Assembly: GCA_018257865.1 (NCBI GenBank)
Contig: JAEUBA010000015.1
Coordinates: forward strand, 62,001-126,000
Source of the DNA: Stereocaulon alpinum
Lineage: Eukaryota; Ascomycota; Lecanoromycetes; Lecanorales; Stereocaulaceae
Direction: 5' to 3'
DNA length: 64,000 nt
The notes under the pieces: generated by a model
The model's input: only the letters and a program-made list of their open reading frames with translations
Told to the model about the DNA's origin: nothing
The model's database searches: none
Part shown: in pieces, positions 12,173 to 23,338 of the stretch
Layout of the letters: the number at the start of each line of letters is the position of its first letter
How positions within the stretch are numbered: the first letter of the stretch is position 1
Position numbers and translations under genes: made by a program

Positions 12173-13907
12173 ACAATAATGATATCCTTGCCATCACCCT
12201 TGAATTTCAAGACAAGCATCAGCACATCAGAAGCCCTAAGGGGTTTAGGCAACAGGTTGCGGAAGTGCAATTCAATTGCTGGTCCTCGGCGCTATCCTAC
12301 GACGCTACAATAAGAACAGATGATGGACGGCGACAAATTACAATAGGACCTTGTAGCAAACTTCGAAGCCGGCAACAACGGGCTTGAAGCTTCAGAATCT
12401 CTGAGTCAAATGATATTCGAAGAGGTTTTTCCCGCCCGGAAAGTAAGGAATCTTACCCCCCGCCGATCCAAGAAGCACAGACCAGAAGCTCTGACCATAT
12501 AAAGACCCCGACGCTCCCACTCCACGAATCATCAAATCCCCACCTGGGAACCACTGAAGTATGCTGAAAAAGGAAAATTAACGCCTTTGAACCCTGCGAA
12601 TCACAAGATATTGCGACGATGCACTACCGTTGTTCAATAATATAGCTTGACCCACTAGCCATCCACTTCAGAAAGCGGAATGTCCCACAAAGCCAAACAT
12701 AATCTCAAACGCGGGATTGTGACAACTCCGAAGATGAGTACCCAGTTACATGGGAAACTACGCGGCATTATTGTCAGAGCGCTGTCCTGTACAGCGTACT
12801 GGACACCTACAGCTAGGGATATTACTCGGATGCGGAATTGTCCGGGGATGATGAAGTCAGATCTGACCGGGCCGCACGGTCCCCGTACGGCACTCGCAGA
12901 ACGATCCTGACCTAGTCGCCGCTCTCACTGCCGAAGCTGGGACTGTGGCGGATCTGGGTATCTCGCATTGGGTCCATGTGGTGTGAATTCCCAGCAGACA
13001 CACCCGCGCTTGGTTCTCTGAAAGGCGTCGAGGATGCTTGGCGGATGTCCCACAACAACACACGAGCTCTCTAGAGCACCCACGGCCCCCAAAAAAAGAA
13101 AAGCGATGACCCGGAAACTGGGTCATCTAGATCGCCCTGCTGCCGTGTGGAGACGTTCATACCTGGTCAGGAGAGGTTTCAAGCACCGCCGATCCTTGTC
13201 GCGAACTGGGAACGGGGCTTGGTGGCCGAGAACGCGGTACCGGGATTTGCGGAGGTGTGTGTGGAGATGGGACTATTTAGCGATGAACTGGCGTTTCTTG
13301 GAAACACTCTTCAGGAGTGACCTGGGAATGCAATGGCTTGGAGATCATACGCAGGGTCGTCCTGCTTTGATTTCAGCAGGTCTTGCCGGTCGAGATGTGG
13401 ATGCGTATACACAGGGGAGGCGTGGTGCGTAGTACATGAAATAACCATGTAAACTGGGAGATGGTACGTATGTCGATCAGGGAGGCGTGGCAGTAGATGA
13501 ATCAACCATGCGCACTGGGAGATCGGATCTCGACGAGGAGATCATTGTACAGCACTTGAAACCAGGCATAGTAGCTGCCTCTCTGATTCCAATAGCACAC
13601 CAGCTGTAGCTAGCAAGTTCCTACAAAGTAGAAGCCATATACAATTGATATATGTATTATCAAAGCCTATATGCGAAGCAAACCCTCTCCCAACCATCTC
13701 TACAACACCTTAACCCATGCACAAAAAATCCCTCAAATGTAAAGCTCCCCCGAGCGCCGCGCTTTCGTAAAACTCATGATAAACCGAAATATGTCCGCTG
13801 TCATGGCATGTTGAACGAGCCCCGAAAAAAAACAAACAAACTTGCCATGGATCTGCCTATGACTTTATTCATGCTCGTTACTCTTGTGAGGAGGGTTCCG
13901 AACCCTT
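12173..13907. other. Intergenic region, no supported gene
   Basis: Only short overlapping frames on both strands. It separates the 3' ends of NCS6 (plus) and the 980-residue gene (minus), so it lies between two convergent genes. A near-repeat of an AGGCGTGG...GAAATAACCATG / AGGCGTGG...GAATCAACCATG type sits at about 13417-13510, showing a small local duplication. Confidence 0.45.
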
Positions 13908-16850
13908 TCACTGCATCACGCTCTGTCTCCATCGATCAATCATATCTCTCTGTCTCAGATCGGGCTCTACGGGTTGCTGCCCCATCATTGGATGTGGGTA
14001 ATAGCCTCCTCCATTCGTATATGCATTCAAGCCCGCAGTGCCACTAGGGTAAATGCCATTAGCTGTACCAAAGCCGCTTGCCATAGGCCATTGACCCGTA
14101 GACGCCTGCATCGTTTGGTTCATTGCCCATGTTGTATTCCTCGTCTTTGGCGCCGGCGCGAATTTGATCTCGTTCGAAAAGACCCGTACGGGAGCAGCGG
14201 CACCAGCGCCGGCTGCGGGATGTGCTTGTAGTAAGTCGGCCATACTGCGGCGTGTGGTCATCGTTGGGCGAGCTGAAGCGCCGTTGCTGTCGCCGCTAGC
14301 ATTGCGGTTGGCTTCGGCTTGTAAACGTTTGCGGCGCTGGCCGAGGGTTTCTTCTTCGAAAACGTCCGGTGTTTTGGTTGTGGTGCGTTGGGGTTGAGGT
14401 CGCTCAGGGGGTTGTTCGGAGGGTGTGGGAACGCCAAGCTGCAACATCATTTCGCTGGCAAAGTCACCACTGACGGGACGGGTCTGGTGCGGTATTTGTG
14501 TAGCCTTTAGACGGCGGATGCGTTGGCCTAAGGTCTCACTTCCTTCTTCGTCGTTCTTCTGAGGGTCGATGTTGACGTCTTCAAAGTTGAGAGGATCGAG
14601 CGTGTACATGCTATTTCTCTTGTCAGGGCTTGCAGTGCGTGCAAGCGGATCTTCGCCTCGTAGTCGAGCACGTCGGTGACTAAGAGGCTCATTGTCCTCC
14701 ATATCACGTCGTGCTAACAAGCCTGTTGGCCGATCTTCGCCGAGACGGTGTGAATTGACCATGGCATCCACATTGTGCTTGGGAAAGAGCATTCCAAGCG
14801 GAACATCTTCATCGTCCTCGTTCTCGTCTCCAGGGTTTTGTACATCGGGGTCTTCCCATGCAAGCTGGGTACGTTTCTGCATTCTTGCCTGCTTCTGGAC
14901 TTGTGCTACGGCATCTAGCTGTAGGAGAGTCGAATGCATGCCATCGGGGAACGCCGTTGCTGCTGTCCTATTGCGCTGCTTTTGTTGCTGCTTCCGCATC
15001 TGCAACTCAGCTAGCAGGGTTGTAGGCTGCCCAATGAAGTCGCTTTTATGTTCCTCTCCATCGACCTGCTCTGGCTCCTCTGGCTCCTCATGGAAGTTGG
15101 TGGCGTCATTATCATCATTGTAATCTTGCAGAGGAGCCTCTTCTCCATGCAACTCGGCCGCTTCCAGTTCATTATACTCTGCAGTAGTCGTGGGTATCTG
15201 AGCACTACTATTCCTTTTACCAAAATAGTTTCCTAAGCTCATCAGGCTATTCCGCTTTTTGTTATCTTCGAGCAAGGCGGCATTACTGTCTCGCTTCGAA
15301 AGCAAAGCAGTAGAGCTCCGGTTGTTCGATTGTTCAAGCACATTTGAATAGCTGGGGCGTTTCGTAAGTAGATTGACAGAGCTTCGCCTCTTGCCTGGAC
15401 TGTTTGCTTCCGTAGGCGCAATATTTCTGGGCTTGACGGGGGCCTTGCGATATACGTCTGCACCCAATTGCCCCACAATTGGATGATCGGTAAACGCACT
15501 GACAGGGGCGAACGCTGACGCATCAAGAATGTTATCCAGTGTTGCGACTGCGGACTCTCCTTTCAACTCAACATCCTGCCGAACGGCAGGCTGATCGAAG
15601 AACATGGTAGCCCTTAGTTGAGGTGGCAGATCTGCCATTGTACGTCTCTTCATATCCCTCACAGACCCCGATCGGTCGTCTTCATCGTGATGATTTCCTT
15701 CAGGCAAATCTTCTAGCATATCGGGGAGCCATGCTGCTGACTTCCGCGCCTCTTTGGGCAAGCTGCCGAGCATCTCTGATCGTCTTGTGTCCCGGTGTGG
15801 AGCTGCCGGGAGTCTGGACAATCTTTTTGGTAAATTGAGCATCATAGGGACTGGAGCAGGATAATAGACCATGTTGTCGGCTGAAGTTGGCTGCACATAT
15901 GACACAGATCTGGAGGTGGGTGGAGGATAGGTCAATATTCTTTGGTCAATGTTGTCAGGTTCGTCATGTTGGTCGTTCAATTGGGGTGAGTGAACTCCGT
16001 CAAAGTCGGCGAAAAGACCATTCGCCTGTCGAAATGTGTCAGAAGACCTCCGGGGCTCTGATTCTTGGTCGGCAAATTCTGGCTTTCCTGCCTCTGTATG
16101 AGGGGTACCGACATCGTAAAGATTGAATTGGCCATCATTAACGACTCGCAGTGCATTTGCAAAAGGTTCCGGCTGAGGGATAGTTGGTACGAAACGGGTG
16201 GAAAGGGGAGAATCGAGTGGTTTGCCCTCTTGTTCAGGTTCAGATACCTGTGTGAGCCGTGTCCCGTACGATGCAGAGCCTTTCACGGAACTCTGATGAG
16301 ACTGCGATCCTGACCGTACTGAGTTCCTCGGGGAGGCGAAATATGCGGCAGGAGAAAAGCCACCCGAGCGCGCAACATTGTTCGTACTCACTATTGAGTT
16401 TGACGCGTGGGTTCCGTAGCCATAGGATGTCTGTCGATGTAGATTTAGAGATGGATCACGGCCTTCTGGTTCGATAAGCGAGCTCAACGCCGAAGATCTC
16501 CTGCTTTCCGACCTCCGCTGCTCCATCTTGATCTTTCGAAGCTCTTCTTCAATATCTGAAGATAAACTCAGTCTCTCCGCGCTCTCTTCCAGGCGTTCCA
16601 CATTGCCGACATAAGCACCTTGTAACGACTGTAGATCTGGAGTGGGATGCCTGAGGACGGATCCCTCCCGGGAGACTGTGCGAGGAGCCTCCATCATGTC
16701 TGAGCGTCTGGCACGAGACCGCGATTCTAGCTCTGGAGAAGTGGGCTCAACTGCTTCTTTGTGGTCGAATGGTGATGTTGAGGCACAGGAATAAACAGAA
16801 TCAGAGCGAGCGTCCAGCTCGCCCTGGGCGAGGGCGTCGTACGCCATCAT
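13908..16850 (-). CDS. Large Ser/Arg-rich fungal protein of unknown function
   Basis: A single uninterrupted frame of 980 residues. No enzyme domain is visible. It is hydrophilic, rich in Ser, Arg, Glu and Gln, and has short charged patches that look conserved (DIEEELRKIKMEQRRSES; EETLGQRRKRLQAEANR; ETLGQRIRRLKATQ), with the motif TLGQR.+RL occurring twice near the C-terminus. The C-terminus ends in a Gly/Asn/Tyr-rich stretch and DRWRQSVMQ. No signal peptide or membrane segment is seen, so a soluble, largely disordered protein is inferred. The frame can start at 16850 or at the next codon (two Met in a row). Long intronless disordered proteins like this are common in Pezizomycotina; I cannot name it. 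It is a real gene on grounds of length and composition. Confidence 0.85.
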   Translation of the reverse strand: MMAYDALAQGELDARSDSVYSCASTSPFDHKEAVEPTSPELESRSRARRSDMMEAPRTVSREGSVLRHPTPDLQSLQGAYVGNVERLEESAERLSLSSDIEEELRKIKMEQRRSESRRSSALSSLIEPEGRDPSLNLHRQTSYGYGTHASNSIVSTNNVARSGGFSPAAYFASPRNSVRSGSQSHQSSVKGSASYGTRLTQVSEPEQEGKPLDSPLSTRFVPTIPQPEPFANALRVVNDGQFNLYDVGTPHTEAGKPEFADQESEPRRSSDTFRQANGLFADFDGVHSPQLNDQHDEPDNIDQRILTYPPPTSRSVSYVQPTSADNMVYYPAPVPMMLNLPKRLSRLPAAPHRDTRRSEMLGSLPKEARKSAAWLPDMLEDLPEGNHHDEDDRSGSVRDMKRRTMADLPPQLRATMFFDQPAVRQDVELKGESAVATLDNILDASAFAPVSAFTDHPIVGQLGADVYRKAPVKPRNIAPTEANSPGKRRSSVNLLTKRPSYSNVLEQSNNRSSTALLSKRDSNAALLEDNKKRNSLMSLGNYFGKRNSSAQIPTTTAEYNELEAAELHGEEAPLQDYNDDNDATNFHEEPEEPEQVDGEEHKSDFIGQPTTLLAELQMRKQQQKQRNRTAATAFPDGMHSTLLQLDAVAQVQKQARMQKRTQLAWEDPDVQNPGDENEDDEDVPLGMLFPKHNVDAMVNSHRLGEDRPTGLLARRDMEDNEPLSHRRARLRGEDPLARTASPDKRNSMYTLDPLNFEDVNIDPQKNDEEGSETLGQRIRRLKATQIPHQTRPVSGDFASEMMLQLGVPTPSEQPPERPQPQRTTTKTPDVFEEETLGQRRKRLQAEANRNASGDSNGASARPTMTTRRSMADLLQAHPAAGAGAAAPVRVFSNEIKFAPAPKTRNTTWAMNQTMQASTGQWPMASGFGTANGIYPSGTAGLNAYTNGGGYYPHPMMGQQPVEPDLRQRDMIDRWRQSVMQ

Positions 16851-17074
16851 TGGACGTTATACACCCGAGATTGCCTGCGCATGAGAGCGATATCAATTCC
16901 TCCGGGTAAAATTATATGAGAAGCGACGGGAAGGAGCCAAAATTAGATGCCCGTCAGATAAGAGGAAGGACCCCTCCGGACCCCTGTGGCTTGGCATCTG
17001 CCCCTCGACGCTCGCCCAGGCGCTGCCGCTTTAGGCAACGTGCTGGGTGAGCAGGGGTGATGCACGCCCTATCC

Positions 17075-17090
17075 GGGTGATGCATCACCC
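17075..17090. repeat. Perfect 16-bp palindrome
   Basis: The sequence GGGTGATGCATCACCC equals its own reverse complement. A related GGGGTGATGCA lies about 20 bp to the left. It sits 225 bp upstream of the 980-residue gene's start, so it could be a dimer-binding site or part of a repeat end; neither is shown. Confidence 0.6.
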
Positions 17091-17240
17091 AACGTACTCT
17101 CTTCGTGACCCTCTACTCACCCCAACTCTATCCTCTTGGCAATTCTATCCTAATCCCATCCCATATCTCGTATTAGGTATGGGATTTTGGGTCGTCTAAT
17201 CCTATACTATACCAGTATCCCATAGTTCTACCATCCCAGT

Positions 17241-17276
17241 GGGATATCCCGTGGAATATCCCGTGGAATATCCCAT
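17241..17276 (+). repeat. Three 12-bp tandem units (GGNATATCCCRT)
   Basis: Three adjacent 12-bp units (GGGATATCCCGT, GGAATATCCCGT, GGAATATCCCAT) lie immediately left of the dispersed repeat copy, so they may mark its end. Confidence 0.7.
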
Positions 17277-17282
17277 ATCTTT

Positions 17283-17630
17283 CCAGGCAGTAGTTGTTTG
17301 CGCTCCCCTCTTTTGGGTTGCCCTTCGGGTGCAACGTGCTCGCGCGGCTGCCGCCGCACCTCGTTCTCCGGCCTGCGGGCCTGCTGTTGGGGGTGTAGGG
17401 GGGAGGAGGAGGAGTTGGGTGGGGAGGAGGGGGAGGAGGAGGGGGAGGAGGAAGAGGAGGAATACGAGCGGAAAAAGTTGCTAAGTTTTAGGGCGAGTTC
17501 AGGGGCCCTGAAAAAGCAGTCGTCCTGCTTACGATACTGCAAGTTTACCTGATTCACTGGAAGAATGCTATGAAGCTCACACATTTACTAGGGCGATGAC
17601 GCCTACCTGGTACACATTATACCGGGGGAG
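17283..17630 (+). repeat. Dispersed repeat, copy A (less mutated)
   Basis: This segment matches the reverse complement of about 27195-27655. The left part carries a GGGTTGC...GCAACGTGCTCG and CCGGCCTGCGGGCCTGC stretch, then a purine-rich GGAGGAGG tract, then GCGGAAAAAGTTGC and a unique-looking tail to about 17630. Short peptides can be read through it (for example VCAPLFWVA), but no transposase or polymerase motif is seen, so it is a fragment or a non-autonomous element. Confidence 0.75.
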
Positions 17631-18235
17631 AGAGGTGGAGGGGGGAGGGGTGGAATAGGTAATAGGGGGTGGGAGGTGGAGTGGAGTGGAGTGTGTGCTG
17701 GGAAATGGGGTTGGGAGCGGTATTAGAGGTAGAACTATGGGATACGGAAGATGAAATGGTGCTACCCAGGGTGGTATCGAACCAAAGGTCTCTCTAAGGA
17801 GGAATGTGGTCATTTGGGAGGCGTGCGCATGTTTCTCTCTTTCTCCAACGAACAAGACTCTCGAGGACGATTGGGCTGTTGAGGTCGGAATTTCAGTCAT
17901 CCAGGCCCATGGATATGATGTATATGTCAATCTCAGAAGACGTGTCCGCTCCTCAAATGACGTCGATCGTCTCGGCTGCCATGCTTTTTTCCTTGTCATG
18001 TTCGAGTCCTCTCGCTCAACTGGTGCCTATAGCACATACTTCCCCTGCTTCGCCATTCGGGTACCTGAATATCTACCATCTTCAATCGGCTTCGTAGGGT
18101 TCATGGTCCGGTGCCAGACCTCGTCTGCGAAATCGTCTTGTTGATCGCAACTCCATTCACCGCATTCACCATCCTTGTCACGGATGCTCGCATAGCCGGT
18201 TAGACAGATGGTGACGGCTGCTCTGGTTACTTTTA

Positions 18236-18841
18236 TCATTGCATAGATACCAGCTGCTGAACACCCATATATGTGTCTCCACGAATGTCAAAACACAATC
18301 GCAGGCTTTGAAGGCTGTAGAACATGGGAAGCGCCGCGATCACCATGGCCCAGTTGACATATTTCACACCAAATTTGGTAATGCTTAGGTGAATCTTGTG
18401 GATGGCCCATCTCTGGTTTGATGACAGCGCTTGTTCGAAAGGATAGAGCTCGAGAGTACGGTCGAAAGAGAAAGTAGTCGTGCTGTAGACCAGCTGGGAA
18501 ACCTCATCATGGAGCTGATGATTGAGCACAAGGAGCGTAAGGAAGTTTGGAAGCCCATCGATACGGTCTATTCTGCACCGCTTGTGGGGGTACATGCACA
18601 CGAGCAATATTCCTCTAAGGTCTTGAGGCCATCTCATCTTGTCGCTGGTCCAGTGCTTGCCAGGTGACTTGGAGATCTCTTGGGGACAAGCATGGCATGC
18701 TAGTATGGGCTCGTCCGACTCACGATAGTAGCGTTTGATGTAGACGTAGTTGTGGGGGCCGATTACTTCTGAGAGTATATCTTGGCGAAGCTCGAGGGGA
18801 AGGGTGAGGAGGTTTGGGGCTACATGTTGGGACATGTTCAT
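18236..18841 (-). CDS. 2EXR/F-box-like protein, short
   Basis: A single-exon frame of 201 residues on the minus strand. Residues about 10-25 are the F-box-like core (LLTLPLELRQDILSEVI), followed by a Cys/His stretch, then FLTLLVLNHQLHDEVSQLVYSTTTFSFD, given here as the family's second conserved block (NHQLHDEVSQLVY, then TTFSF). The C-terminal part ends with a helix around LRLCFDIRG. This is the same broad family as the genes at 1288 and 53675, but not a close copy. A role as a substrate adaptor is possible but unproven. The start at 18841 puts the F-box-like core at the usual place near the N-terminus. Confidence 0.75.
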   Translation of the reverse strand: MNMSQHVAPNLLTLPLELRQDILSEVIGPHNYVYIKRYYRESDEPILACHACPQEISKSPGKHWTSDKMRWPQDLRGILLVCMYPHKRCRIDRIDGLPNFLTLLVLNHQLHDEVSQLVYSTTTFSFDRTLELYPFEQALSSNQRWAIHKIHLSITKFGVKYVNWAMVIAALPMFYSLQSLRLCFDIRGDTYMGVQQLVSMQ

Positions 18842-19674
18842 AGATTGATTTCATGAGATAACGGAAGATGCCAAAGACGCGAGGAAAGAAGCAGTCGATG
18901 GTGAAGTCGACGTTTAATGCACCACGTTGTTGCCTAAGGAGGATTCGAAGAGCGTCAACGAACACGGGAATTCAGACATGCACATTGATAGCCGCCTAAT
19001 CATCGAGGTCATAGAGCAAGCAAATCATTTGATGTCAGCTCAGAAATTGTGATGCCAGGGCATCACACTCAGCTCCCATGAAGTTCTTGAAGATTCTCAC
19101 TTCGTGTTTGCGCGTACAGTCTACTTTGGATCTGTCTCTTTTTGAATTCCACCAAGCTGGGAGCAGAGACTTTAGGACACATATGTTTTTGAAGAGGAGT
19201 AATCATTCGCTGATTGCTCGGCATGTATGAGCAGCCACTTGAGCGTACAGTACGGTAGTACTGTGTTGCGCACCAGTCCGCCAAATTGGGCTAGGAATTA
19301 GCCATACGGTACCTTAGGAGCTTAGGTCCCGGAGCGTTCCCTAGAATGACGTTGGGGCCGGCTTTAGGGGAACTCCGGGGCCAACGTCGGCGGCGCCCTT
19401 AGGTAGGTACCTTAGGTCCCGTGCGCGAGCACGGAACATCCCCATGCACATGCAAAAGCTGTATCCTCGATTTCGTTGAAACACTCCGTCAGAAGTGAGT
19501 ATATTGACAAGCAGGCATCAGCAGCTCAACGAAGTGCAAGATGTCTCCTCATGATGGCAGTATGTCATAAAAGGAAAATAATTGATTCACTAAGCTATCT
19601 AATTTCTGCTAATGACGATGTACACAAGCAATAAAAGCAAGAATCACACAAGATCAACACATCTCGCTCGCAAT
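18842..19674. other. Intergenic region, no supported gene
   Basis: It contains a weak interrupted inverted repeat (GACGTTGG at 19348-19355 with CCAACGTC at 19381-19388) flanked by repeated CCTTAGG...TTAGGTCCCG motifs at about 19310-19330 and 19409-19421. No gene seen. Confidence 0.45.
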
Positions 19675-19989
19675 CTATCGATAAACCGCCGTCCATCTCG
19701 GCCCTTGCCCAATACCTAGCACCTGATTTCCCACCTCCCCCACCTCCGGCGCAGGCCTCCTTATCAATGGGGCGAGTGGGCCTACATTCTCGGTTCCTGG
19801 TGCCCTCTCCCGCGTCCAAAACCTTTCCACCCTCGTCTGCCGATCCATAGGCCTCAACGCTCGATAGTGCCTCATCATGGCTATGCCGTCCATTCTCGTG
19901 TAACTGTCTGCAAGGACAGGATCTTCGTGGATGTGGAAGTTCCCATCAGCATCAGTTTGCTCATGGACGGCCAAGATATCGTCGTTGTT

Positions 19990-20066
<77 letters not shown>

Positions 20067-20970
20067 GCAAAGCATGTATCCGGCTCTCCAGATACTGTAG
20101 CAGGTCATGGTATCGCTTGTCCAAGTCGCTGTACTTGTCGTATATCTCGTCGAGGCCGTTAGAGATATCTAGGGGATCGCTAACGTCGATCCACTCACGC
20201 CACAGCTTGTCTCGTAACCCGTCAAGGAACGTCAGTGTGTTGGGGCCATTGCCAGGGCTGACGTTGCCGGTGGCAGCATCTTCGACTCCCTGAGCCAGTG
20301 ACTCATTGGCCTGGAACGTTAGGTGGAAAAGGACTGGGTAGCAGTGGAATGTCCTTTGTGCCAAGTCCTGCTCGAGGTGTACGAGTTCCGCTTTCCTTTC
20401 ATCAGTCTCTATCCGCCGCCGACCGTTAGTACTGCTCACTGCGTCGAGAAATTCGCTCATGAATTTGCTGTACGCAGCACGTTGCTCCATTCTGTGGGGT
20501 CCAGCTTTCAGTGGGGTGCAGTATTTGTTGTAGCTGAAATGCTTCAGGATCGAGCTGCGGAGATAGTAGCCCCATTCATCTGCTGGCGTTCGCGGGACAT
20601 GGTGGTTGGCGGTGTTGGAGAGGTGCTTGAATTCCTCTACGATGTAGAGTCTGGCGAACCTGGGGACGCGGATACCCTTCAGGAAGCTCATCGTGGGAAA
20701 GCTGGTGAACTGGCCGGCATCGATGAAGGGGCCGGTGGTGCTGGCCCCGGCGGGGAGCGACGTTGTGGGGATGAAATCGTAGGTGCCTTGGGTGGGTAGG
20801 CCGAATGTTGTCATGAGTACTTGTTCTTGATGATTTAGTGTAGCAAGAACTGAAGCGGAGGTGGCACTATTCGTAGTGCCTTGGGGGCTGGCTTTGAAGG
20901 AGATGCGGGTAGGGGTGATTACGGTGCCTCTGGGACGAAGAGGGAACGGTTGATCAAAGAAGGCTGTCAT
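19675..20970 (-). CDS. Hypothetical protein with a long poly-aspartate tract
   Basis: A single frame of 431 residues on the minus strand. Residues about 110-290 look folded and helical (for example SRIHALL just before the tract) and follow a Thr/Ser-rich N-terminus. Near residue 300 there is an uninterrupted run of 25 Asp encoded by a pure GAC repeat, followed by Asn-Asn-Asp-Asp. After it comes a region with several Arg/Glu-rich motifs (TRVERFWTRERAPG). No signal peptide or membrane segment. I do not recognise the domain. The long coherent frame on both sides of the repeat supports a real gene; the antisense poly-Val and poly-Ser frames are shadows of the repeat. Confidence 0.72.
19990..20064. 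repeat. Pure trinucleotide repeat, 25 units (GTC/GAC)
   Basis: 75 bp of uninterrupted GTC on the plus strand, flanked by GTCGTTGTT on the left and GAGC on the right. On the minus strand it encodes 25 consecutive Asp in the gene at 19675-20970. Confidence 0.95.
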
Positions 20971-23338
20971 GTTGGGTATGATTATGACTGATAAGGAGCT
21001 ATTCGTGGTAAAGTGGTGCTTGTAGTAGTGGATGGAGAGTGGTGTGTGCGTGTTCTCAAAGTGTTGGTACTTTGAATGGAAGTTGTCAAGGAAGATGAAG
21101 AGGAAGAAGAAGCAGGGAGTCTGCTCGCCCTTTTATGTCTGAGATATTCCATTATTTCCTTAGTGCGCACATGAAATGAAATTTTTTTCCTATACTGTCT
21201 CACGAAATCTCTGAATGCTGCGCAAGTTGAGCAAGTTAGAGCTATATATTTATTGCTCCGAAGCATATGGCAGTATGGAACGCCTATCATGGAAAATCTA
21301 CGAATATATTGGAAATATAGAGGACAGAGACCGTGGAAAGAAGGCTCTGCAAATGCAACAATGTGAAGTTCCGCAACTCGAAAGAAGTATACTCAGCTTG
21401 AAACCCCCTACTTTCTTCCATCCAAAGAGACTGACATCCAATTCACAACTTTCTATGTAGGCTTCACACGGCATCTGGAGGTTCTTTCCATTTCCATGAT
21501 TTCGACAGTGACATCTATCCGGCTACTTTTCGTCACTTCGATCCACACAGAGAATGATGCTCAAACTTTTTCAAAGTCCTCTTCTGTCCTTTTCTTTCCC
21601 TGTCGACAACGAGGAATCTGCGTCAAGGCCAGCACAGAGAAGAAAACTTGCCGGTGCGTGCCGAAGCCTGTAGATTGTGGGACTGGTCTCCTGTTCGTTG
21701 CCTTGGTGCCTGCAATGTCGTTGCCAACGAGGCTTGGCATTGTCAAGGTACAGGAGGCTTCATTCTCGATCGCAGCCTCAGGCATGCATTCATTCAAGGC
21801 TTGAGATATCGATCCTGCTGGCAATGAAGGAGAGAATGGTTAATGTGCTGTTATATTCACGTTGTTGGAGTTTCGAAAATCTCAGGTCATGTCCGATTCG
21901 CTTCGATGTGACGACTTAGTGTTTAGCGCTTGCAGAATACGCTCACTAGAACCTACCTTCCTCACTGCAGGGACTCTCATAAGCTCCATACAAAGTTGGA
22001 GCAACTTTACACTCTTCTCTTCAGCTCTTATCATTGTCTTAGAACCCGTGAAGGTAGTATGGGATCGAAGGGAGACTGAGACAAAGACAAGTCACGCAGA
22101 GAGTCGTATATCCACCATTTAGGATCTGCCCCTTTTCAGCCTCTGAGACCTTCACCATGAACAATCACTGGCTTGTGCGCTACATACACATATTCCTTTC
22201 CCCATCAGTGTCTGTCTTCACTCAAGCCGTTGTCCAGAACGTAGCTAGTACAATCTTACACTGTGTATACTATCTAGTACCAACGTTAAGCTACTTCGAA
22301 TGTCTCGTCCTATACATCGACCTTTATGCAACGTCCCAGCGTTGACGCTCTCCTCCAAAGTGTGGCCAACCACCTTTCAATCTACAATCAGCGACTGCAA
22401 TCCCACGCATGCGGGCGTGATGGCCACTCGTTCTCCCACAGTCACTATTCTCTGCTTAGTATCTATTGTCGTTCCTACATTTGTCAGCTCTAGTAGCATC
22501 CGCTATAAGAGAGCTTGAATACACATTGAAACCACGAATGGAGTCGTGGATCACGCGAGTCGTCTAACATGGCAAGCTACTGCATCCAAATAACAAAAGG
22601 GGCCAACGTCGTTGTAGTCAACCTACCTGTCGATGATCGTGGTGTATGAGGCTTGTCGCCTTCCTATTTCCATTAAAGATGGTAGAAGACGCCACCACGA
22701 GTAATCGCCTGCAAACACAAGCCGTTTTCAACCTTTCACAGGTTATATACAGACCTTCGCCTAGAATGTGGACATTGCATAATGCGTATTATTTCATTAT
22801 CAGTGATCTTTTGGAGATCGAAAGAGTTGTGCTACGGTCGTTAAAGGATGCCTGTGTTTGTCTTGGAAGGGTGGTATTTGCTCAGTATCGTGCTGCTACG
22901 AATGAGGTCCGGGCACGCCGGTCGCTTGTGTATGTACTCGTCTATTACTTTGGGAGTGTGAAAATGAAGGTATCGAACTCAAATAACGCTGCAATGTAAT
23001 TGGAATTCGAAATCAAGTTGCGTAAATGGCCAGGCGGCTGCTCTGTTGTGCCCATGTATGACCCGGTCTCTGCTCAGTCCATGACCGCTGTGCCAGTCAT
23101 CCTCCAATCGTCCCATTCATTCACGTAGAGACAAGCTTGTGTAGAAGAGACCTGGGCCGAGTTGACGCATGTGTATGCTTGGTCCTGAATCATTATCCAC
23201 TCGGGTACGATTGTACTTAGCACAATTATAACGTATATTGGGTATCATATGCATTAGCGTGGACCCCGTCCAATCATTTACAACAGAACGGCGTGCTGAC
23301 TGCGCTCTAATGCCTCGTGTCCCTACTGACAGTAGGCA
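20971..23338. other. Intergenic region, no supported gene
   Basis: About 2.4 kb with only short frames. An 87-codon minus-strand frame (21824-21561) has a protein-like composition but no start context or partner exons I trust. A 117-codon plus-strand frame (22646-22999) is likewise unremarkable. The first few hundred bases are the promoter of the poly-Asp gene. Confidence 0.45.

Larger units (their letters stand above)
16851..18235. other. Intergenic region with repeat-derived sequence
   Basis: It contains the promoter side of the 980-residue gene, a perfect 16-bp palindrome (17075-17090), three 12-bp GGGATATCCC-like units (17241-17276), and one copy of a dispersed repeat (about 17283-17630). 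Right of this is a purine-rich stretch and then short frames without motifs. Confidence 0.6.

Noticed and set aside
19867..20293. Antisense frames with poly-Val, poly-Ser or poly-Thr
   Set aside because: These are shadows of the GAC repeat in the minus-strand poly-Asp gene.
20323..20799. 158-codon plus-strand frame
   Set aside because: Antisense to the folded part of the poly-Asp gene; no motif.
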